Shown here piece by piece: positions 56,073 to 64,000 of a stretch of DNA of 64,000 nt. The notes below the pieces were generated by a model. That model searched no databases, had not been told where the DNA came from, and worked only from the letters and a program-made list of their open reading frames with translations. The stretch comes from Cellulosilyticum sp. (GTDB lineage Bacteria; Bacillota; Clostridia; Lachnospirales; Cellulosilyticaceae). The number at the start of each line of letters is the position of its first letter. Position 1 is the stretch's first letter. The DNA lies in contig JAGAVZ010000253.1 of assembly GCA_017941635.1 (NCBI GenBank), forward strand, positions 1 through 64,000, written 5' to 3'. The translations under genes were made by a program, and so were the position numbers.

Positions 56073-57095
56073 ATGAAAATCAAAAAATTATTATTAGGAA
56101 CAATGGCAGTATCAATGGCGTTTGGAGCAGTAGGATGTGGTAGTACATCAACAAGTTCAAATGCTTCAGCTGATTCAAAAGATAAAGGAAAAGTTTATGA
56201 GTTAAAAGTATCTACAACTCAAACAGAAACCTCAATGATCTACCAAGGACTTAAAGCAGCGGCAGATGCAGTTGCTGAAAAGACAGATGGTGGCGTTAAA
56301 ATTTCAATCTATCCATCAGGACAATTAGGAACAGAAGAAGATATGATTGACCAAGCACTTCAAGGGATGGGGATTGCTGTATTAACAGATGCAGGTCGTC
56401 TTTCAAGCTATGTAAATGATATCGGTATCTTCAATATGGCTTACTTTGTAGATAATTATGAAGATGGTTGCAAAGTCATGGAAACAGAAACATTCAAAGG
56501 TTGGGACACAGAACTTGTGGATGCAGGAATCCGTACATTAAGCTATAACTTCTATGATGGTGCACGTTCATTTATGGGGCCAAAAGCATACAATACTCCA
56601 GCAGATTTAAAAGGTGTGGTAGTTCGTACACCAGGGGCTAACCCATATGTTGAATCTATTACGGCACTAGGTGCAACACCATACAACCTTCCATGGTCAG
56701 AAGTATACAATAGTATTCAAACTAAAGCCATTGATGCTTGTGAAGTACAAAACACATCAGCAGTATCAAGTGCAATTTATGAAGTTTGTGACGTTGTAAG
56801 TAAAACAGAGCACATTAACTTATTCAATATGGTAATCTGTGGAGAATCTTGGTTTAAAAAATTACCAACAGAATATCAAGATATTTTAATGGAAGAATTC
56901 TTCACTGCTGGTTATGACAATGCTCAAGAGGTTATTGCAGCTCAAGCAGATTTAGAAGCTACATTAGTAGAAAAAGGTATGGAAATCGTGGATGTTGATT
57001 TAGAGGCTTTCAAAACAGCTGCAGAAGTTGCTTATGAAAAATTAGGTTGGACAGAGCTTCGTGAAAAAGTTTATACAGAAGCAGGTTTAAACTAA
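56073..57095 (+). CDS. dctP: TRAP transporter substrate-binding lipoprotein (DctP type)
   Basis: 340 residues from ATG 56073, with AAGGGTGGG 7 bp upstream; a GTG 4 codons earlier lies within that site. A lipoprotein signal (AFGAVGC, Cys at about residue 22) anchors it outside the membrane. The body is a DctP fold with the family segments YPSGQLGTEEDMIDQALQG and VVVRTPGANPYVESITALG, whose Arg normally binds a carboxylate. The ligand is a small organic acid of unknown identity. It precedes dctQ and dctM, with a hairpin between. Confidence 0.93.
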   Translation: MKIKKLLLGTMAVSMAFGAVGCGSTSTSSNASADSKDKGKVYELKVSTTQTETSMIYQGLKAAADAVAEKTDGGVKISIYPSGQLGTEEDMIDQALQGMGIAVLTDAGRLSSYVNDIGIFNMAYFVDNYEDGCKVMETETFKGWDTELVDAGIRTLSYNFYDGARSFMGPKAYNTPADLKGVVVRTPGANPYVESITALGATPYNLPWSEVYNSIQTKAIDACEVQNTSAVSSAIYEVCDVVSKTEHINLFNMVICGESWFKKLPTEYQDILMEEFFTAGYDNAQEVIAAQADLEATLVEKGMEIVDVDLEAFKTAAEVAYEKLGWTELREKVYTEAGLN

Positions 57096-57123
57096 TTATT
57101 GGAGTGTAGTGTAAGTTTTTTTG

Positions 57124-57168
57124 TGCACTTTAGAAAAGGGTTTTAAAAAGTGGTTTTTCTAAAGTGCA
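57124..57168 (+). other. Hairpin between dctP and dctQ
   Basis: A perfect 14-bp stem (TGCACTTTAGAAAA / TTTTCTAAAGTGCA) lies 29 bp after the dctP stop. No T run follows, so it is probably an RNA-stabilising or partially attenuating element that leaves more dctP than dctQ/dctM mRNA. Confidence 0.7.
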
Positions 57169-57264
57169 TCTCGTTAAATTTTTATAGAAATTATTTAACA
57201 CCAGTATAGAGAATAAGCTTTGTTTCCTTATTGGTTAGTACATAAGGAGTTAGGGGGTTGTTTG

Positions 57265-57750
57265 ATGAAAAAGGCATATGAACAGTTCTGTAAGTTTGAA
57301 GAGCTCATTGCTCTTATCTTACTGTCAGGGATTACAATTTTAGTTTTTGGTTCAGCAATGATGCGTACATTTGGTATGCCATTAAACTGGGCACAAGATG
57401 CAGCATTAGTTGCATTTGCATGGCTTATTTTCTTTGGAAGTGATATTGCTATGCGTGGTGAAGGGCTTATTGGGGTAGATATCTTTGTTAAGAAATTCCC
57501 AGCAACCGTACAAAAAGCTTTAGATGTTATTTTTAAAGTCATTATTATTGCATTCCTCGCTGTACTTGTTATTTATGGCTATCAAATGACTGTATCAGGT
57601 TGGGCACGTGAGATTACAACACTTGGTATTAGTTATGGATTTGTAACAATGGCTGTACCAGTAGGTTCATTCTGTATGATTATCTCTACTTGTATTAATT
57701 TAGTAAATACAATTAAAACACCAGCTGGTGAAAGAGGAGGTAATAGATAA
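57265..57750 (+). CDS. dctQ: TRAP transporter small membrane subunit (DctQ type)
   Basis: 161 residues from ATG 57265, after an AGGGGG site; the frame opens earlier without one. Four hydrophobic helices and the DctQ pattern (LNWAQDAALVAFAWLIFFGSDIAMRGEGLIGVDIFV) are clear. It is the small subunit that docks with the large DctM. Its stop overlaps the dctM ATG by one base, so the pair is translated together. Confidence 0.92.
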   Translation: MKKAYEQFCKFEELIALILLSGITILVFGSAMMRTFGMPLNWAQDAALVAFAWLIFFGSDIAMRGEGLIGVDIFVKKFPATVQKALDVIFKVIIIAFLAVLVIYGYQMTVSGWAREITTLGISYGFVTMAVPVGSFCMIISTCINLVNTIKTPAGERGGNR

Positions 57751-59030
57751 TGTTTGCTACAATTGGTATCTTTTTCGTATTCCTATTATTAGGAATGCCA
57801 GTAGCATTTGCTATTGGGGTTTCAGGGTTTTCTTTCTTTGCAATGAGAGATCTTCCAATGACAATTTTAGTTCAAAAATCAATTTCAACATCACAAGGCT
57901 TCACAATGCTTGCTATTCCATTATTCATCTTAGCAGGTAACTTAATGAATAGCTGTGGTATTACAAAAAGATTAATGAAATTTGCAAATGCTTGTACAGG
58001 TCATATGCACGGAAATATTGGACAAGTATCATGTTTACTTTCTACGCTGATGGGGGGGGTATCAGGTTCAGCGGTAGCCGATGCTTCAATGCAATGTCGT
58101 GTACTTGGGCCAGAAATGAATCGCCTTGGCTATGCTAAAGGTTGGTCAGCAGCTATTAATGGTTTATCAGGACTTGTAGTAGCAACAATCCCACCAAGTA
58201 TGGGTCTTATTATCTACGGTACAGTAGGTGAAGTATCGATTGGTCGTTTATTTATGGCTGGTTGGGTACCAGGTTTCTTAATGTGTTTATTCTTAATGAT
58301 GGCAGTAAACTGGAGCGCTAAAAAATTCGGTTACAAACCAGAATACAAAGAACGAGCACCATTATCTGAAATCTTAAAAACATTATGGTCAAGTATTTGG
58401 GCAATCATGTTCCCAGTATTATTAATTTTATTAATTCGTTTCGGTATTATGAGTCCAACAGAATCAGGAGCATTCGCTTGTGCGTATGCCTTATTTGTAG
58501 GGAGTGTAGTTCATAAAGAACTTAAATGGAAAGATTTATTAGAGACACTTAGAAGTAGTGTAAAAGATATTACAGTTATTACAATTATCTTAGCTTTCTC
58601 AGGTGTATTTGGTTATGGTGTTGTATACGATGATATTACAGTAACAATTGCAAATATGTTAACATCAGTAACAACTAACCCAACACTTTTATTACTTCTT
58701 GTTATTGCATTCCTTTTAGTATGTGGTATGTTCATGGAAACAACAGTTATTGCGTTAATCTTAACACCAATCTTACTACCAGTTATGAGAAGCGTTGGTG
58801 TAGATGAAGTCGTATTCGGTATGATTATGATGACAGCTGTTACATTTGGAGTTATGACACCACCAGTAGGAACAGCGTTATATGCAACCTCTGATATTAT
58901 GGGATGCTCAATAGAAGATACCATGAAATATGGTTGGCCATTCTATTTAGCTATTATTGCGGTTATCGTATTTATGATTTTATTCCCAGATGCGGTATTA
59001 TTCTTACCAAATCTAGTATATGGGGCATAA
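57750..59030 (+). CDS. dctM: TRAP transporter large membrane subunit (DctM type)
   Basis: 426 residues, twelve or so helices, the ion-coupled transport subunit (Na+ or H+ symport). DctM landmarks: the first-helix GMPVAFAIGVSGFSFF, GGVSGSAVADASMQ, and the C-terminal TFGVMTPPVGTALYATSDI. It is intact. A terminator closes the operon 90 bp downstream. Confidence 0.94.
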   Translation: MFATIGIFFVFLLLGMPVAFAIGVSGFSFFAMRDLPMTILVQKSISTSQGFTMLAIPLFILAGNLMNSCGITKRLMKFANACTGHMHGNIGQVSCLLSTLMGGVSGSAVADASMQCRVLGPEMNRLGYAKGWSAAINGLSGLVVATIPPSMGLIIYGTVGEVSIGRLFMAGWVPGFLMCLFLMMAVNWSAKKFGYKPEYKERAPLSEILKTLWSSIWAIMFPVLLILLIRFGIMSPTESGAFACAYALFVGSVVHKELKWKDLLETLRSSVKDITVITIILAFSGVFGYGVVYDDITVTIANMLTSVTTNPTLLLLLVIAFLLVCGMFMETTVIALILTPILLPVMRSVGVDEVVFGMIMMTAVTFGVMTPPVGTALYATSDIMGCSIEDTMKYGWPFYLAIIAVIVFMILFPDAVLFLPNLVYGA

Positions 59031-59501
59031 AAGTATAGTGTAGTATTTATTATAAATAGTTTAAGAAAGTTCATTAATAAGGATTATTGTAGATGGTAAA
59101 AGTTGCGCTAGTATAGAGATAAGGGTGAGACAGTAGAGCTCACCCTTATTTTTAATTATTTCTAGAATGAAATAAAAAGTAACATCTTGTGAGAACTATA
59201 CAAATAAAAATAATAAAAATTAACAACTTTACTCAAAGCTAAGTAATATAATTGGTGAAAAAACCGATAAATAATATGCATACGCTGAATAAAAACTAGC
59301 AATATATGGGTAGTTATACAGTGTTCTAAAACATAATATATGATGTATGGCTAGAAACATAAAGTCTTAGAAGAAATGCGATAAAATAATGATTTGTGGG
59401 CATTTTTAGACAAAGAGAATCGAGTATGGTTTTACTTGATATTTTATACAATATACTATAAAGTATATTATGTAAAAATATGAAAAAAGGAAGGTGTAAT
59501 A
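59031..59501 (+). other. Intergenic region between the TRAP and atp operons
   Basis: It holds the TRAP terminator at 59119-59155, a short ATATACT/AGTATAT palindrome at about 59450-59470 near likely promoter -10 sequences, and an AAGGAAGGTG ribosome site for atpZ. No other gene is seen. Confidence 0.6.
59119..59155 (+). terminator. Terminator after the TRAP operon
   Basis: A perfect 11-bp stem ATAAGGGTGAG / CTCACCCTTAT is followed by TTTTAA. Confidence 0.88.
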
Positions 59502-59738
59502 TTGAAAAAACATACATGGATGAAAGGCTTATCCTTGCTAAGTCAATTAGGTTTTGTAATGATTACACCAATCTTGATATGCACCCTCATAGGTGTATTT
59601 TTAGATGAATTGACCTATAAAGGACCACTATTCACTATTATATTCATCCTATTAGGAACAGGTGGTGCATTTAGAAACATGTTTTATCACACATCTAAGC
59701 AAGCAAAAAAAATTGAGAAAGAGGACAGTGATGAATAA
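59502..59738 (+). CDS. atpZ: AtpZ-like membrane protein of the ATP synthase operon
   Basis: 78 residues, two hydrophobic helices, TTG start with AAGGAAGGTG about 5 bp upstream. It matches the AtpZ/AtpI family by its short length, LLSQLGFVMITPILICTLIGVFLDE and the conserved glycine pair (LLGTGGAFRNM) in the second helix. AtpZ is described as an assembly or Mg2+-related partner of AtpI in F1Fo operons. It overlaps the next gene by 8 bp. Confidence 0.82.
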   Translation: MKKHTWMKGLSLLSQLGFVMITPILICTLIGVFLDELTYKGPLFTIIFILLGTGGAFRNMFYHTSKQAKKIEKEDSDE

Positions 59739-60108
59739 AGATACTAAAAATCTCATGATAGTTTATATGATATTGTTCTCATTAATTATGGAGATAGTTG
59801 GCATACTAGTGATAGATGACAAAATAGGCTATACAGTAGGCCTTTTATTTGGCCTTATTTTCTCTATTCTAAAGCTTATGTTGATGCAAAACTCTATAAA
59901 GAAATCTTTAACCATGCCAGAAGGTAAAGCTCAGAAATATGCCAATGTACAGTATATGATTCGCTACGTGCTAACAGGTATTGTACTTTTAGTAGCGGCA
60001 CTTGAACCAAGCATTAATTTACTCGGCGTATTTTTAGGACTTCTTTCAATGAAGGTAGCAGCTTATATGCAGCTTTTTGTTATCAAAAGAAACGAAAAGA
60101 AAGCATAA
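59731..60108 (+). CDS. atpI: AtpI-like (ATP synthase I) membrane protein
   Basis: 125 residues from ATG 59731, with GAGG about 6 bp upstream inside atpZ. Four helices, matching ATP synthase protein I, which helps assemble the c ring in relatives. Conserved positions include LLFGLIFSILKLMLMQNSIKKSL and LLSMKVAAYMQLFVI. It is between atpZ and atpB. An assembly chaperone is of special interest here because the ring has two kinds of c subunit. Confidence 0.83.
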   Translation: MNKDTKNLMIVYMILFSLIMEIVGILVIDDKIGYTVGLLFGLIFSILKLMLMQNSIKKSLTMPEGKAQKYANVQYMIRYVLTGIVLLVAALEPSINLLGVFLGLLSMKVAAYMQLFVIKRNEKKA

Positions 60109-60189
60109 GCAAGCACATTTAAACTTGGCAATCAGAACAAGTTATTGTTCTTTGCATATATATTTTTAAATGGAAGGAGTGTGAAATAA

Positions 60190-60891
60190 GTGGAACAATC
60201 TCTAGATTTTGGTGCTGGAATGGTAGTCAAACTCTTTGAAATTAATGGGCAACCTATTTACTTAACAGAGACTGTAATCAATACTTGGGTAATTATTGCT
60301 GCTATGGCTCTTATTGCACTTGTTATTCGTTTTACAATGCGTAAATTCAAAGATGTACCAGAAAGTAAATTCCAAACAGCGATTGAGATGGTAGTAGATA
60401 CACTCAACGGTTTCGTAGCAAACACAATGGGTGGGCCAGCAAGAATGAGTTTTGCAGGTTACTTTGGACCATTAATCATTTTCGTTGCTGTATGTAACTT
60501 ATCTGGGTTACTAGGTTTCAGACCACCAACAGCAGATTTCGCAACAACACTTGCATTTGCTCTCATTACATTCTTCATGATTCACGGATATGGTATCAAA
60601 GCAAAAGGTCTTTCATACTTCAAAGGTTTCCTAGAACCAATTCCTTTCTTATTACCAATTAACATTGTAGGTGAACTTGCTACGCCAGTATCACTTAGTT
60701 TCCGTTTATTCGGTAATATTTTAGGTGGAACAATTATTATGGGACTTGTTTATGCTATGTTCCCTAAAATTGTTATTTTCTTAGGTATTCCAGCAGCACT
60801 TCATGTTTACTTTGATGTGTTCGCAGGAGCACTTCAAGCATTCATTTTCGTAATGCTTAGTATGACCTTTGTATCAAATGCCATGGATTAA
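60190..60891 (+). CDS. atpB: ATP synthase subunit a
   Basis: 233 residues, GTG start after GGAAGGAG. Five or six helices, ion channel subunit of Fo. The essential Arg is in SLSFRLFGNILGG at residue 172, and the segment GELATPVSLSFR is normal for the family. PTADFATTLAFALI, the usual first half of the stator interface, is present. It lies 20 bp ahead of the unusual double c gene. Confidence 0.95.
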   Translation: MEQSLDFGAGMVVKLFEINGQPIYLTETVINTWVIIAAMALIALVIRFTMRKFKDVPESKFQTAIEMVVDTLNGFVANTMGGPARMSFAGYFGPLIIFVAVCNLSGLLGFRPPTADFATTLAFALITFFMIHGYGIKAKGLSYFKGFLEPIPFLLPINIVGELATPVSLSFRLFGNILGGTIIMGLVYAMFPKIVIFLGIPAALHVYFDVFAGALQAFIFVMLSMTFVSNAMD

Positions 60892-60905
60892 TAGGAGTGA
60901 GGTGA

Positions 60906-61890
<985 letters not shown>

Positions 61891-61944
61891 GATTTAGCGA
61901 CTAAATAAAGAGTGATATAGACCAGGAAAGGAGGGAGCTTCCCT

Positions 61945-62486
61945 TTGAATACATCATTAATTACAATGCTTTCTGCCGAGTTACCAGGAAGAATTATTGG
62001 ATTCGATGCTCAATTATTATGGGACTTAGGAATGCAGTTATTTAACACATTCTTAATCGTTATCCTTTTATACTACATTCTTCACAAACCTGTTACAGAA
62101 ATGCTTGAAAAGAGAAAACAAGGTATTGCTAAAAACATTGATGATGCAAAAGCTGCTAAAGCTGACGCAATCGAGTTAAAAGCAACTTATGAAGAAAAAA
62201 TTACAAAAATCGATGAGGAAGCATCAGCGATTCTTAAAGAAGCTAGAGCGAAAGCAGTAGCTAGAGAAGAGCAAATCATTGCAGCAGCTAAACAAGAGGC
62301 TGAAGCAATTAAAGCTAAAGCTGAGGCAGATATTCGTCTTGAACAAGAAAAAGTTAAAGATGAAATGAAAACTCAAATGATCGATGTGTCTACACTTATG
62401 GCTAGTAAGTTCGTAGCACTTTCAATCGATGAAGCGAAACAAAACGAAATTATCGATGAAGTTATCAAAGAGATGGGGGATGTACA

Positions 62487-62499
<13 letters not shown>
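61945..62499 (+). CDS. atpF: ATP synthase subunit b
   Basis: 184 residues. TTG 61945 is preceded by AAAGGAGGG about 9 bp upstream; an ATG at 61969 is an alternative start. One membrane helix (FNTFLIVILLYYILHKPV) and a long charged coiled coil (ADAIELKATYEEKITKIDEE and onwards), normal for the peripheral stalk. The end overlaps atpH by 13 bp. Confidence 0.93.

Positions 62500-64000
<1,501 letters not shown>

Overview
The window comes from a low-G+C, endospore-forming clostridium. Evidence: A+T-rich codon use, strong purine-rich ribosome sites, spmA/spmB, an AbrB-type regulator with a perfect Spo0A box, a Cys-rich coat-like protein, a T-box leader on ileS and a eukaryote-type IleS. Gene content suits the Lachnospirales (Cellulosilyticum-like), but the genus is a guess. 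I saw no rRNA, tRNA, CRISPR array or transposase.

Layout. 0-2.4 kb: the 3' end of murA, a chemotaxis receptor gene, then a second degenerate copy of the murA 3' end with its terminator. 2.7-10.5 kb: a nuclease-helicase fusion, a DUF11-like protein, a Cys/Asn-rich repetitive coat-like protein, a YkvI-type transporter, a MORN protein, spmA-spmB and abrB. 10.7-15.4 kb: a RelA/SpoT-domain protein, then a decayed signalling module: a receiver without output domain, a sensor kinase with a deletion and frameshift, and an internally deleted solute-binding protein. 15.5-24.6 kb: an aconitase-family hydratase, a PilZ protein, then a minus-strand block of phospholipase, tagO/wecA, upp, rpiB, tsaC and a universal-stress protein. 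24.7-32.4 kb: glycogen phosphorylase, an M18 aminopeptidase and a zinc/cadmium P-type ATPase with an SmtB/ArsR-type operator. 32.6-36.2 kb: a probable SOS operon (LexA-like box, small protein, Y-family polymerase, small protein) and corA behind a long structured leader. 36.3-44.3 kb: two tandem MATE genes (the first frameshifted), an SH3-NlpC/P60 hydrolase, and ileS with its T-box. 45-54.5 kb: pncB, plsC, a DUF342 gene, a membrane-anchored unknown, a YihY gene, a 3-methyladenine glycosylase and a two-gene cobalamin methionine synthase. 54.6-64 kb: wecB, a TRAP transporter and the first eight genes of the atp operon, cut inside atpA.

The most striking system is the ATP synthase. It has two c-subunit genes: one encodes a fused double hairpin in which only the first hairpin keeps the ion-binding glutamate (the second has Gln), and the other a normal single hairpin with a full Na+-type ligand set. 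That predicts a mixed F/V-like, probably Na+-coupled rotor, a design known from Acetobacterium woodii. The best candidate for something undescribed is the corA leader: nested inverted repeats, a P1-like stem overlapping an intrinsic terminator, and no riboswitch class that I recognise.

Gene order gives a second story. In many clostridia tsaC, rpiB, upp, tagO, wecB and atp lie together. Here the first four are on the minus strand at 20-24 kb and wecB-atp on the plus strand at 54-64 kb, so this region has probably been rearranged. Several genes are also decaying (murA copy, kinase, binding protein, first MATE).
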